DNA of 46,163 bases from CAYQMF01 sp964418595 (GTDB lineage: Bacteria > Planctomycetota > UBA1135 > UBA2386): positions 1 through 46,163 of the forward strand of contig CAYQMF010000043.1 of assembly GCA_964418595.1 (NCBI GenBank), in the 5' to 3' direction. Under the pieces are notes generated by a model. That model worked only from the letters and a program-made list of their open reading frames with translations. It did no database searches and was not told the origin of the DNA. Of this stretch, positions 34,814 through 44,470 are shown piece by piece (the stretch's first letter is position 1; every line of letters begins with the position of its first letter). The translations under genes were made by a program, and so were the position numbers.

Positions 34814-36030
34814 GCGGCACGCTCCTCCGCGTTCTCGAACCAGGTCCGCAGGCAGGCGACGTTGCGCTTCAGGTCGAACAGCTGGTGGACCCGCTGGCGT
34901 CCGGCCCGCGCCAGGCCGGCGCGACGCGCGGGGTCGCGCAGCAGCGCGCCGAGTGCGGCCGCCAGCGCGCCGGCGTGGCGCTCGGGCACCAGCACTCCGG
35001 CCTGACCGCCGTCGACGATCTCGGTGTTGCCCACCACCGGAGTCGTGACCACCGGCACGCCGGCGGCCATCGCTTCGAGCAGGACCGTCGGCAGGGCATC
35101 GCGGTTGCCGTCGGCGCCGATGACGCAGGGCAGGGCGAACACGCTGGCGCGATCGAGCAGCGCCCGCACCTCGTGGTGCGGAAGGGCGCCGACCAGCGAG
35201 ATGCGATCGGTCGGGAGAGCGCGCACCTGCGCGGCGAGCGCGTCGGCGTCCTCACCGTCGCCGACGATCACGCAACGCACGTCCTCGCCGGCGGCGAGCA
35301 GCGTGCCCACGGCTTCCACGAGCCAGTTGAAGCCCTTCTTCTCGATGAGCCGGCCGACGCCGACGATCAGACCCGGATCGCGGCCGGACAGGCCGGCATC
35401 GGCGTACTCCGCCAGCTCGATGCCGTTGTAGAGGCGCCGGACCTTGTCCGCGTGCGCCCCGGCCAGGTGCTCGACGATGTAGCGCCGGTTGGCGTCACAG
35501 ACGGTGACCGCGAAGTCGGAGTCGGCCACGAGCCGGGCATAGGCCGTCGGCCGCACCGTCGAGCGGTAGATGTCCTTGGCGTGACTGGTGAAGCTGTACG
35601 GAACATCGGTGAGGAGGTGTGCCACGCGAGCAACGCGCGTGGCGATGGTGGCGAAGTGAGCGTGCAGCCGATCCAGGCCGCGCGCCCGCACGACTCCCGC
35701 CAGCTCCACGCCCCAGCGCAGCACCGACCAGGGCTCCTGATCGGTGTCGACCAGCAGGTCGGCCAGCTCGTCGGCCAGACGCTGTCCACGCGTGCGCAGG
35801 GTCTCCGCCTGCGCTGCGAGCTGGGCGCGCAGGTCGGCTCCGCTGCGCTGCGGCAGGTAGACGACGCTGCCGCGCAGGCGGGCGAGCTTCTCGTGGAAGC
35901 GGCCGTCGTCCGGCCGCAGCAGCGACAGCACCGTGACGTCGACTCCTTGCCGTTCGAGCTCCAGGATCTCGTTGAGGACGAAGGTCTCGGACAGTCGAGG
36001 GAACTTCTTCAGTACGTAGCCGACGCGCAT
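34810..36030 (-). CDS. GT4-family glycosyltransferase (WcaL/EPS-type)
   Basis: 406 residues. The start VGYVLKKFPRLSETFVLNEI is characteristic of the exopolysaccharide/colanic-acid type of GT4 enzymes. Further motifs are LHAHFATIATRVA, YSFTSHAKDIYR, RRLYNGIELAEY, VGVGRLIEKKGFNWLVEA and the donor-binding LPTVLLEAMAAGVPVVTTPV with GNTEIV. No membrane segment. It lies 13 bp after the repeat-protein gene and overlaps the next GT4 gene by 4 bp. It probably adds one residue of the repeat unit made by this locus. Confidence 0.92.
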   Translation of the reverse strand: MRVGYVLKKFPRLSETFVLNEILELERQGVDVTVLSLLRPDDGRFHEKLARLRGSVVYLPQRSGADLRAQLAAQAETLRTRGQRLADELADLLVDTDQEPWSVLRWGVELAGVVRARGLDRLHAHFATIATRVARVAHLLTDVPYSFTSHAKDIYRSTVRPTAYARLVADSDFAVTVCDANRRYIVEHLAGAHADKVRRLYNGIELAEYADAGLSGRDPGLIVGVGRLIEKKGFNWLVEAVGTLLAAGEDVRCVIVGDGEDADALAAQVRALPTDRISLVGALPHHEVRALLDRASVFALPCVIGADGNRDALPTVLLEAMAAGVPVVTTPVVGNTEIVDGGQAGVLVPERHAGALAAALGALLRDPARRAGLARAGRQRVHQLFDLKRNVACLRTWFENAEERAA

Positions 36031-36043
36031 GACTGGTCACCGT

Positions 36044-37774
36044 TCACTGGATGACGAACCCGACATCGTCGCGGTCGTGCTCGAGACCGGTCTGTGGATC
36101 GTCGAACTGGACGCGCAGCGAGAAGCGCCGGCCCAACAGGATCGGGTTGACCGGAGGCAGGGGCATCCAGAGGAAGGACGCGAAGGTCGCGCCCGCCGGC
36201 AGCGGCAGGTCGAGGTTGGTGAGCAACGGCAGGCGCGCGCCGGTGGGATCCTCGAACCACAGCGACAGCCGCGTCAGCGTAGGCGTCGGGTTGGGGTTGG
36301 CGATCTCGACCACCATCGGCACGGGCCCGCCCTGAGCGACCGTGGGGATGCCGTAGCCATGCGTGCGGACGAAGGCCGGGACGCGGGACAGGGTCCGGTC
36401 GAGGGTCGTGTTGCCGGCGATGAGCACACCGGTCAGGGTCTCGGTGCGCGAGAAGCTGCCGCGCCGCGCGCGGAAGACCACGTTCCAGGTCCCGTTCGGC
36501 ACCGCGGCGCCATAGACACCCGCGCTGTCCGTGTGGTCGCCCGGGGTCACCACCTCGGCGCCGCTCACCGGATCGACGAAGTCGAGGTCGACGTCGGCTT
36601 CCGGACTCCCGTCGTGGCCGCGAATCACGCCGCTCACGCGCGAGCCCGCCGGCAGCACGAAGTCCGGGAGCTGCAGCGGCCCGGAGACCGTGGTCGCTGC
36701 GGTGCGGTTGCCCACGAGACCGGTCGCGGCCGGGGGCTCCACCACGAAGCGGTACGTCCCGTTGGGTACGACGATCTCGAAGTTGCCAGCGACGTCCGAC
36801 TTGTCGTGCGAGAGGTAGACCACCTGCGCACCGGGGGAGATCTCGACGTCGAGGTCGGCGTTGGCGACGGGGTTGTTGGCGCCGTCGACGACGCGGCCGC
36901 GCACCACCTCGCCGCGCGCCAGGGTCACGGCGCCGAGGTTGCGGGGACCCGGGGCGTAGAAGTTCAGCATCTCGCGCGCCAGCAGGCTGTTGCCGGCAGG
37001 CGGGTCGAAGCGCACGTGCAGCATCCCCGGCGGCGCGATCACCTGGAAGGCGCCGTTGGCGGCGGTGTCGTCGCCAGGCGTGACGACCTCGTTCCCGGTC
37101 ATCGCCTCGATCACGTCGAGGTCGACACCGGAGACCGGCAGCTGCGTGGCCGCGTCGACGACGGTGCCGATCAGCAGCACGCCGGGCGGCAGCACCATCT
37201 GCCCCAGTACGACCGGGGCGTTGACCACGACGCCACGACGCTCGATCGACACCAGGATGTTCGCGGCCGGCGGCTTGGCCCGCACGCGGCAGGTGCCGAC
37301 GGGGACGGTGACGAGGAAGTCGCCGAGCAGGTCGGTGCCGTCGCCGGGCGTGTAGTACTTCACGCCGGTGACCGAGTCGTAGACGTCGATGTTGGCGCCG
37401 GCCAACGGCGTGCCGACGTTGTCCACCACCTTTCCGCTCACCGGGAACCCGAACTCGAGGCGGATCATGCCCATGTTGGTGGTGCCGGAGACCGACACTC
37501 CCTCGAACAGTCGCGGGGCGTAGGCCGTGGACGGCTCGAACGCGACGTCGATCGAACCCGGGGGTACGGTCACCGCGAACAACCCGTTCACGCCGGTCAC
37601 GGCGTTGGGCAGGTTGCCACTGAACTTCAGGGTGATGCCGACGAGGCCGACGCCCGACGCGTTCACCACCTGACCGATCAGCGAATCCGCGGACACACGG
37701 GCGGTGGTGAGCCCGAGACCGAGGAGGACACAGCACGCCAGACGGCGATCGAGGATGGAGCGGCGATCTTTCAT
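36044..37774 (-). CDS. Secreted protein with five carboxypeptidase-regulatory-like repeats
   Basis: 576 residues with a signal peptide (RRLACCVLLGLGLTTARVSA). Five beta-sandwich repeats of about 75-100 residues follow. Each starts like GKVVDNVGTPLAGANIDVYD, mostly continues with a TPGD loop (YYTPGDGTD, VVTPGDDTA, VVTPGDHTD), and ends like GDFLVTVPVGTCRVRAKPPA. The conserved TPGD turn may bind calcium or a ligand. The last ~110 residues (VPMVVEIANPNPTPTLTRL on) are a different beta domain, ending in a QFDDPQTGLEHDRDDVGFVI segment. The ATG overlaps the stop of the beta-helix gene (ATGA). Likely a cell-surface or matrix protein produced with the polysaccharide; no enzymatic motif seen. Confidence 0.82.
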   Translation of the reverse strand: MKDRRSILDRRLACCVLLGLGLTTARVSADSLIGQVVNASGVGLVGITLKFSGNLPNAVTGVNGLFAVTVPPGSIDVAFEPSTAYAPRLFEGVSVSGTTNMGMIRLEFGFPVSGKVVDNVGTPLAGANIDVYDSVTGVKYYTPGDGTDLLGDFLVTVPVGTCRVRAKPPAANILVSIERRGVVVNAPVVLGQMVLPPGVLLIGTVVDAATQLPVSGVDLDVIEAMTGNEVVTPGDDTAANGAFQVIAPPGMLHVRFDPPAGNSLLAREMLNFYAPGPRNLGAVTLARGEVVRGRVVDGANNPVANADLDVEISPGAQVVYLSHDKSDVAGNFEIVVPNGTYRFVVEPPAATGLVGNRTAATTVSGPLQLPDFVLPAGSRVSGVIRGHDGSPEADVDLDFVDPVSGAEVVTPGDHTDSAGVYGAAVPNGTWNVVFRARRGSFSRTETLTGVLIAGNTTLDRTLSRVPAFVRTHGYGIPTVAQGGPVPMVVEIANPNPTPTLTRLSLWFEDPTGARLPLLTNLDLPLPAGATFASFLWMPLPPVNPILLGRRFSLRVQFDDPQTGLEHDRDDVGFVIQ

Positions 37775-40143
37775 GGGAGGATGGTCACAGGCAGGACGAG
37801 GGGAGCAGCAAGAGGAACCGCGGCAGCCGAGAGGAGCCCGCGGTGCAGTTCGATGGTGATGGGTACGGTCCCGAAGCCGCCGTTCGGCGGCGCGAGCGTG
37901 AGCGTGTTGGCGTTGGCGCTCACGGACACGGCCAGCGCCAGGCCCGCGTTCGTGCGCACGAGGACGTTGCCGGCGAGGGTGGCCGCATCGAGGTCCTCGG
38001 AGAACACGATCTGGATGGGCTGCGCAGTGGGATGGGCGCGCAGATCGGCGGGGATCGTCGCCAGCACCCGGAACGGCGCCGGCGTCGCGATCACGTCGCC
38101 TATGCCCGGGTGTCCGGGTGCCGGAGCGCCCCACACGCCCGGGTCGGTGACACCGCCCCCGGGCGGAGTGAATCCGGTTCCGATCAGCGGCGAGGCGGGC
38201 GCCAGGTGGAAGTCCTCCCACACCGGCGCACGGGCTTCGAACACGGTGAGCACGCTCGGCAACCGTGCCGCGCCGGGCGCCGGATCCAGGGTCACGTCCG
38301 CGCCGCTGATCAGGGTCGCCGTGCGCGGCACGCGGTCGTCGGCGAGTTCGAGGCTGGCCTGCGTCGGCAGCGCTTCCGGACGCGCGAGGGTGAACGTCGC
38401 CGCGTTGCGGGCGGTCACCTGGAGAAACCGACCCGGAGCCGCGAGGAAGGTGTCGGTCGCGCGCGTCTCACCACCGGCGAACGGCGACGTGCCGGCGAAG
38501 GCCGCGTCCTGGAGGTACGCGACGCACGCGGTCGCCGAGGACGCCACGCGTTCGCTCACCACCCCGCCGCCGAAGTTGGCGGCGATGACGCAGTGACTGA
38601 GCGCCAGCACCTTGTTCCCTTGCGCGGCGCGCGCGCCGGCGCCGCCGTTGCCCATGAGCACGCTGGAGGCGAGCGTGACGACGCCGCCGCCGGTCTCCGA
38701 AGTCGCCAGCACGCCATCGGTGCCGTTCGCGGTGCAGCTCAGCCGCTGCAGCGTCACGTCGCCGGTGGCGTCGGCGTCGATGTGCACCCCGGCGAGCTGG
38801 TTGCCACGCGCCACGCACTCGCGCACCAGGACGTGCGCGCGCCAGTCCGGAACCAGCTCGAAGTCGAGGTCCACCAGCAGCCCGTCCATGGCGTTCAGCT
38901 CGAACCTGCAGCCGCGGATGCGCACGTCGAACACGCCGCCGGGGGCGACCGGGTTGGGCGGTGCGGCGAGATCGCAGTCGAGTCCCTCGGCGCCGTTGCC
39001 GAAGAACCTGCTCCCCTCGACCACGAGATTGGCCGTGGTGCCCTCGAGCGCGACCATATCGTCGATGTCGATCCCCTCCTCGCCGTTGGCGTCCAGGTTG
39101 CACCCGTGCAACTCGATGTCGAAGGGGCCGCTGACGGACACGCCATCGGTGCGGTTCTCCGCGAAACGACAGGCCGCGAGGCGCAGGCGGTAGCCGCCGG
39201 TGCGCGCCGCGCTCCTCGCCCGCACGCCGCGCTCGAAGCAGCGCCGCACCGTCGTGGCGTGCACGTCGAACGACGCGTTCTGCGAGTCGATGCCGAACGT
39301 GGCGACACCCAGCCCGTCCAGGAACAACCCGTCGATCACCGCGGCAGGTGAAGCGTCGCCGACCACCAGCATCGGCTGCCCGGCGCCGCCCTCCAGCACG
39401 CTCGCGTGCGCCACGACCTCGCGGCCACCCAGGTCGAAGCCGGCGTCGAACCCGCCGTAGACCTGGACGCCGTTGACCAGGGTCAGAGACACCGCGGCGT
39501 AGGTGCCACCTCGCACCAGCACGTTGCGCCCCAGCACCGCAGCGGCGAGCAGGCCGTCGCCCAGGCGCGGGAACGCCGTCGCCGGAGTCGTCCCGTCGGG
39601 TGCGACCGCGGTCGAGGCAGCGTCCACGTAGATGATCCCGGCGACCCGGCAGCGCAGGGTGGCGCCGGTGGGCGTGTACGGATCGTTGCCGTTCACTCGG
39701 CGCACCCCGAGCCCGAAGAAGTGCTCGCCCGGCGCCAGGCCGGGCACGGTGACCGCGGTGCCTGTCAGCGGCGCGACCACCGGCGCACCGGCATACACGT
39801 CGGCGCGCTGCGTGGCATGGAACAGCGCCGCCTCGTAGTCGGCATCGGGCAACACGAAGTCCACGCGGGCCGCGTTCTCGCTCGGCGCCACCGCGACCAG
39901 GGTCGGGAGCAGTGGCGCTTCGGCCGCGCCGGCGGGCGGCGGCACCGCGCTGCCGCCGCCGCCCCGCAGGCCGACGACGCGGCCGCGTGCGCAAGCCACC
40001 ACGGCGAACAGCAGCAGCGCGAGCGGTACGGCTTTGGGAAAGAGGGGGCGCAAACGGGGCAGGGGGAAGGGACCGAGTATGTGGACGATGGCGCGATCAG
40101 CAATCGGGGTACCACCCGTACTCGGAGCCGGCGATGTCCACAT
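37771..40143 (-). CDS. Lipoprotein with right-handed parallel beta-helix and C-terminal Ig-like domain
   Basis: 790 residues as listed. A lipoprotein leader (PLALLLFAVVAC) is present, but its start is uncertain: ATG 40143 places 50 residues before the Cys, while an in-frame TTG about 90 bases further in would give a normal short leader. After a fibronectin-like domain (about 75-165) there is a DUF1565-like start (IIYVDAASTAVAPDGTTPAT, FPRLGDGL). Many beta-helix coils follow (about 200-570), such as FELNAMDGLLVD, ARGNQLAGVHID and TANGTDGVLAT. The C-terminal ~100 residues form a SbsA/Big_5-like Ig domain (PIQIVFSEDLDAATLAGNVL). Beta-helix proteins commonly bind or cleave polysaccharides; no catalytic site is obvious. 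Context supports a polysaccharide-related surface role. Confidence 0.82.
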   Translation of the reverse strand: MWTSPAPSTGGTPIADRAIVHILGPFPLPRLRPLFPKAVPLALLLFAVVACARGRVVGLRGGGGSAVPPPAGAAEAPLLPTLVAVAPSENAARVDFVLPDADYEAALFHATQRADVYAGAPVVAPLTGTAVTVPGLAPGEHFFGLGVRRVNGNDPYTPTGATLRCRVAGIIYVDAASTAVAPDGTTPATAFPRLGDGLLAAAVLGRNVLVRGGTYAAVSLTLVNGVQVYGGFDAGFDLGGREVVAHASVLEGGAGQPMLVVGDASPAAVIDGLFLDGLGVATFGIDSQNASFDVHATTVRRCFERGVRARSAARTGGYRLRLAACRFAENRTDGVSVSGPFDIELHGCNLDANGEEGIDIDDMVALEGTTANLVVEGSRFFGNGAEGLDCDLAAPPNPVAPGGVFDVRIRGCRFELNAMDGLLVDLDFELVPDWRAHVLVRECVARGNQLAGVHIDADATGDVTLQRLSCTANGTDGVLATSETGGGVVTLASSVLMGNGGAGARAAQGNKVLALSHCVIAANFGGGVVSERVASSATACVAYLQDAAFAGTSPFAGGETRATDTFLAAPGRFLQVTARNAATFTLARPEALPTQASLELADDRVPRTATLISGADVTLDPAPGAARLPSVLTVFEARAPVWEDFHLAPASPLIGTGFTPPGGGVTDPGVWGAPAPGHPGIGDVIATPAPFRVLATIPADLRAHPTAQPIQIVFSEDLDAATLAGNVLVRTNAGLALAVSVSANANTLTLAPPNGGFGTVPITIELHRGLLSAAAVPLAAPLVLPVTILP

Positions 40144-40273
40144 TCCATACGCCGGCTGACCGTCAACCGGTCGCGAACACTGGACCCCGGGGCGACGCGG
40201 CGCGGCGAGCGCCTCCTTGCCACGGTACGGTGAGCAGAATCACCACCGTGCCCGGGGCCCGCCTTCGCGCAGT

Positions 40274-42016
40274 TTACTGCCGGCGCGTGGTGATGGCGCG
40301 TGCTCCGTCGAGCCGGACCAGGATGCCGGCGCGCCCGGCCAGGTCGGGTTCGTGCGTGATCAGCAGCGTCGTCCGACCCTCCGCCAGGGTCACGATCGCG
40401 CGTGCCACCGTGTCGCGATTCTCGCCGTCCAAGCCCAGCGTGGGCTCGTCCAGGATCAGGATCGGCGCGTTGCGCACCATGGCGCGGGCGAGCGCGATGC
40501 GCTGGCGCTGACCCAGCGAGAGGTCGGCGCCACGTTCCCCGACGACGGTGTCGTAGCCCTGCGGCAGGGCGGTGATGAACTCGTGCGCATTGACCGCGCG
40601 CGCCGCGGCCTCGATGCGATCGTCGCCCACCGCGCCGGCGCCCATGGCGATGTTCTCGCGCACGGTGGCGGCGAACAGCGGCGTGTCCTGCATCACCACG
40701 CTGATCTGGGCGCGCAGCGACACCAGCGTGAACCCGCGCACGTCGTAACCGTCGAGGCAGACCCGGCCGCTCGTCGGGTCGTACAGACGCAACAACAGGC
40801 AGGCGAGGGTCGACTTGCCGATGCCGGATGGACCGACGACGGCCACGAAGTCGCCCGGCGCAACCGTGAGGTCGACGCCGCGCAGCACCTCGCGCCCCGG
40901 TTCGTACGCGAAGCTCACCTGTTCGAAGGTGATCGCCCCGCGCAAGGGCGGCGCGGGCCGGGCATCGGGCAGGTCGCGGACCTCGGGCTCGGTGTCCAGG
41001 AGGTCGAAGATGCGCTCGCCCGCCGCCATCGCCTTGGCGAGCCGGCCGGTGTACTTGGCGAGGTCGCGCGCCGGGTTGTAGGTGCGCCGCAGGTAGGTGA
41101 GGAACACGACGAGTTCGCCGGCGGTGGCCTCTCCCCCCAGGATCAGGTGCGTGCCGTACCACAGCACCAGCGCCGTCGCCACCGCCGCCAGCAGGTCGGT
41201 GGTGCGCTCCAAACGCGCCGACAGGCGCGCCGTCTTCACGTCCTGCTTCTGGCTCTCGTCGCTGCGCGCCACGAAGTCCTGGGCGAACACGTGCTCGAGC
41301 GACATCGCCTGCACACCCTTGATCGCGGCCATCGACTCGGCCGCCGTGGCGGCGAGCTGCCCTTCGCGCCGGCGTTGCTTCTTGGCCGCCTCGTGGATCC
41401 GGCGGCCGAGCCTGAACGTGGTGACCAGGAAGAGCGGCGCCGGCGCCAGGGCGAGCAGGGTCAGCCGCCAGTCGAGCAGCGCCATCACCAGCACCATGCC
41501 CGCCAGCACCAGCACGTTCGCGAGCAGCGGCAGCAGCGCGGTGGAGGTGACGTCGCGCAGCATGTTCACGTCGCGCGTGACCCGCAGCACCAGGTCGCCG
41601 GTGCGCTGGCGCGTGTGGAACGACAACGACAGCGCCTGCAGGTGCTGGTACACGCGCCCGCGCACGCGGCTCAGCACGCGGTTGCCGATCTTGGCGAAGC
41701 CGACGGTCTCGGCGTAGTCGAACCCCGCGCGCAGCGCGCTGGCGGCGACGCCGAGCAGCGCGCACAGCACGAGGAACACCGCCGGGCTGGAGCCGAAGAT
41801 CGGCTCGGTCGGCACCGTGCCGGTCTTGCTGGCGGGGACGACCAGGTGGTCGAGCACCAGCTTCAGCGGCCACGGCTCGATCAGCTTGAGGCCGACGCCG
41901 ATCACCACGCACGCGATGGTGGTGACGATCGCCGTCCGTTCGCGCCGGAGGTACGGACCCATCAGGCGCCGCGTGCGGCCGAGCCCGCGCAGGGTGTCCC
42001 GCAGCTTGCCGGTCAT
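40274..42016 (-). CDS. ABC exporter, fused membrane and ATPase domains (MsbA type)
   Basis: 580 residues, a half-transporter that should work as a homodimer. Residues about 20-320 contain six membrane helices (TAIVTTIACVVIGVGLKLIE; LLPLLANVLVLAGMVLVMAL; LLAAVATALVLWYGTHLILG and others). The ATPase domain (about 345-575) has Walker A VGPSGIGKST near 395, Q-loop VVMQDTPLF, signature LSLGQRQR near 498, Walker B ILILDEPT near 520 and switch His in LLITHEPD. Its start overlaps the TGA of the double phosphotransferase gene (ATGA). By context it probably flips a lipid-linked glycan or exports a lipid or peptide for the surface; the family also includes drug exporters, so the substrate is unproven. 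Confidence 0.92.
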   Translation of the reverse strand: MTGKLRDTLRGLGRTRRLMGPYLRRERTAIVTTIACVVIGVGLKLIEPWPLKLVLDHLVVPASKTGTVPTEPIFGSSPAVFLVLCALLGVAASALRAGFDYAETVGFAKIGNRVLSRVRGRVYQHLQALSLSFHTRQRTGDLVLRVTRDVNMLRDVTSTALLPLLANVLVLAGMVLVMALLDWRLTLLALAPAPLFLVTTFRLGRRIHEAAKKQRRREGQLAATAAESMAAIKGVQAMSLEHVFAQDFVARSDESQKQDVKTARLSARLERTTDLLAAVATALVLWYGTHLILGGEATAGELVVFLTYLRRTYNPARDLAKYTGRLAKAMAAGERIFDLLDTEPEVRDLPDARPAPPLRGAITFEQVSFAYEPGREVLRGVDLTVAPGDFVAVVGPSGIGKSTLACLLLRLYDPTSGRVCLDGYDVRGFTLVSLRAQISVVMQDTPLFAATVRENIAMGAGAVGDDRIEAAARAVNAHEFITALPQGYDTVVGERGADLSLGQRQRIALARAMVRNAPILILDEPTLGLDGENRDTVARAIVTLAEGRTTLLITHEPDLAGRAGILVRLDGARAITTRRQ

Positions 42017-44358
42017 GGGGCGGTCGCAGCCTCCTGCCACGCGATCGCGGCGTCCACGAGCCGCGGTGGCAGCGCCACCCAGCGGCTGCGGAACCGGTAC
42101 ACGCACGCGAGGCGCACCAGTGCGCCGGCGGTGGCGATCCGCGCGGCCCGGCGCATCGCGTCGTCGCCGCGCGCGTACGCATCGATCCAGGCGCGGGCAG
42201 CGGCCGCCCCGGCGGTGGCGTCGCCCCCGTGCTGCGTGGCTCGCAGCACGAAGTGCGCGGCGAAGTTGCCGACGTCCTCGCTCGGGTCGCCCCGGCGCAA
42301 ACCGTCGAGGTCGAGCAGACCGACCCGACCGGCAGCGAGGAACAGGTTGCGGTCGTGCAGGTCGCCGTGCACGACGCCGACGCCGGCCGGCGGCAGCGGC
42401 ATGGCCGCGAGCGTTTCGGCGGCGCCCGCGCAGGCCTGCGCCAGGCCGGGGTCGAACGGCGCCACGATCGCGCACCACTGCGCCAGCGATCGCGGTTCCG
42501 AAACAGCGTCCAGCTCGGCGGCGAAGCCGGCGCGGTGGAACGCGAGAAGCCCGACCGCGAGGTCCTCCAGGTGGGCGGCCGTCAGCGGGCCCGCGGCGAG
42601 CACGTCGTGCAGGCTGACCCCGGGCAACGGCGCGAGGCGGATGGCGCCGAGCTCGGGCTCGCAGCCGACGACCGCAGGCACGTCGTAGGACCCGGCCGTC
42701 GCGCCGGCGCCCGCCAGCTGCCAGCGCCGCAACACCGCATCCAGCCGGTCCGGCGGCAGCAGCTTGACGAACTGCAGCTCGGGCTCGCGGATGCGCAGGG
42801 TCGCGCGCCGACCCACGCGGTACGCGACGATCTCGCCACGCGCCGCGTAGTGGCGCAGCCCCGGCAAGGCGCGATCCGCCGTGGGCTCGTGCTCGACGAA
42901 GCTGCCGGTGCCGAGGTCGTAGACCCCGTACGTGCGCTCGCCGGTGCCCTGCTCCACTCGCCCCGGCCAGCGCGTCGACGTGTTCGGGTGGAACACGAAC
43001 TCGCCGCCGCGAGGCGCAGCGAGTGCCCAGGTGCGCACGGCCGGTGCGGGCGCCTGCGCCAGTTCCGCCAGCGCCGCCTCGACCAGGAACTCGGTAGTCG
43101 CGCGCCAGTCCGGTTCGATGTGGCGGTAGGGCAGCAAGGCGCGGTCCAGCAGGCCGCAGGCGGTGTAGAAGGGCAGCGCCGCCAGCGACGAGTCGGGGCG
43201 ACGCGAACGGTACGCGTCCACCACGCGTTCGGCGAAGTCGACGTGCCCCGCTGCCGCGCCGTGCGCGGCAGCGGCGCGCGCGCTGCTCATGGCGTGGGCG
43301 CGCAGGTGTCCGAGGTCGAATGCCGCATCACCGCTGGCCGCGCGTTCGAAGTCCACGAGCACTAGGCGATCGTGCGCCACCAGGAACTGGTGCAGGTGGC
43401 AATCGCCGTGCAGGGTCGACGCCTGGGTCGGCGCCGCGGGCAGGTGCGCACGCAGCCGGACGCCGAGCTCCGCGAGCCGTGGGCCGAGTTCGGGCAGGAG
43501 CAGGGCGAGCGTCGCGGTCGCCTCGTCGACGTTGCCCAGCAGCGAGGCGGGCACCAGCGGGGCGAGGTCGGTGCCGGTGATGCCGTGCAACCGCGCCAAC
43601 AGCTCTGCCACCGGCTCGGCGGCGGCCGCACCGCCGGCCAGATCGAACAGCTCGCGCCCCGGGACCTCGGTCTCCACGAACATGCGGCCGCCGGCGACGG
43701 CGCCGAGCGGCTCGGGCACGGAGGAATCGAGCCCGGCGCCGCGCAGGCACAGCATCAGGCGCTGCAGGCGCTCGCCGCGCGTATCGGTGAAGAAGCGCAC
43801 GAACACCGCTCGCTCGGCATCCGCACCCGTCGCGTCGTTGCGAAGCGCGAGCTGACCGCGAAGGATCAGGCGACGCTCCGGCTTGTAGCGCACGCGCGTG
43901 AAGGTCGAGGCCCGCCCGCGCACCCGGAAACCCGCGCCGCCGATGGCCGGCAGCTCGCCGAGGAGGCGCTTGAGCTTGTCGGGCTGGGCCACGAAACGCA
44001 GCCCCCGCACCTGCGCGTCGTTGGGGAAGACGAACAGAACCGAACACCCGTCGTCCAGAATCCGTACACCGTCGCCGAGCGGCGTGGGCACGGCCCTGCC
44101 CGCGTGCCACTTCTTCGCCAGCTCAGCGGCGCGTTGTGGCGGATGCACGCGCAGGTACCCGGGGGTGGTGATGCGCTCGCCGTCGTCGATGCGGTGCACG
44201 AGATCGAGCGCGACGAGAACCCCGGCGCCCGGCTTCACGCGCAGGTACGTGGCTCTCGCCGACTCGATCGGCACACCTGACCCCACCAGCAGTGAGGTCA
44301 ACGTCTGGCCGCCCAAGAGCGCAGCGGTCCAGGCGAACGCATCGAAGTCGGAGGGCAT
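42013..44358 (-). CDS. Double aminoglycoside-phosphotransferase-like (APH) kinase
   Basis: 781 residues with two complete APH/choline-kinase-like folds in one chain. The first has STLHGDCHLHQFLVA near 319 and LVLVDFERA; the second has VVHGDLHDRNLFLAA near 662 and VGLLDLDGLRRGD. In the first domain the Mg-binding Asn of HGDxHxxN is Gln; the second has the normal Asn, so the C-terminal domain is more surely active. Such kinases phosphorylate small hydroxyl-bearing molecules such as sugars, choline or aminoglycosides. In this locus a sugar or lipid headgroup is the reasonable guess. I chose ATG 44358, as the open frame upstream has shadow composition; 44385 is possible. The stop overlaps the ABC transporter start. 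Confidence 0.85.
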   Translation of the reverse strand: MPSDFDAFAWTAALLGGQTLTSLLVGSGVPIESARATYLRVKPGAGVLVALDLVHRIDDGERITTPGYLRVHPPQRAAELAKKWHAGRAVPTPLGDGVRILDDGCSVLFVFPNDAQVRGLRFVAQPDKLKRLLGELPAIGGAGFRVRGRASTFTRVRYKPERRLILRGQLALRNDATGADAERAVFVRFFTDTRGERLQRLMLCLRGAGLDSSVPEPLGAVAGGRMFVETEVPGRELFDLAGGAAAAEPVAELLARLHGITGTDLAPLVPASLLGNVDEATATLALLLPELGPRLAELGVRLRAHLPAAPTQASTLHGDCHLHQFLVAHDRLVLVDFERAASGDAAFDLGHLRAHAMSSARAAAAHGAAAGHVDFAERVVDAYRSRRPDSSLAALPFYTACGLLDRALLPYRHIEPDWRATTEFLVEAALAELAQAPAPAVRTWALAAPRGGEFVFHPNTSTRWPGRVEQGTGERTYGVYDLGTGSFVEHEPTADRALPGLRHYAARGEIVAYRVGRRATLRIREPELQFVKLLPPDRLDAVLRRWQLAGAGATAGSYDVPAVVGCEPELGAIRLAPLPGVSLHDVLAAGPLTAAHLEDLAVGLLAFHRAGFAAELDAVSEPRSLAQWCAIVAPFDPGLAQACAGAAETLAAMPLPPAGVGVVHGDLHDRNLFLAAGRVGLLDLDGLRRGDPSEDVGNFAAHFVLRATQHGGDATAGAAAARAWIDAYARGDDAMRRAARIATAGALVRLACVYRFRSRWVALPPRLVDAAIAWQEAATAP

Positions 44359-44470
44359 GCAGCGCGAGGATGCATGCTGGGGCATGGGGCGGGGGTGAGG
44401 CAACACCGGCATCCTGCAAGCGCCAGGCCAAGGCCAGCGTCCCACGTGCGACGACCGGCACCGTCCGTGC

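Noticed and set aside
40217..42688. 823-codon plus-strand open frame opposite the ABC transporter and APH gene
   Set aside because: Rich in His/Arg/Gln without motifs; the minus strand encodes intact ABC and APH motifs in the same interval.
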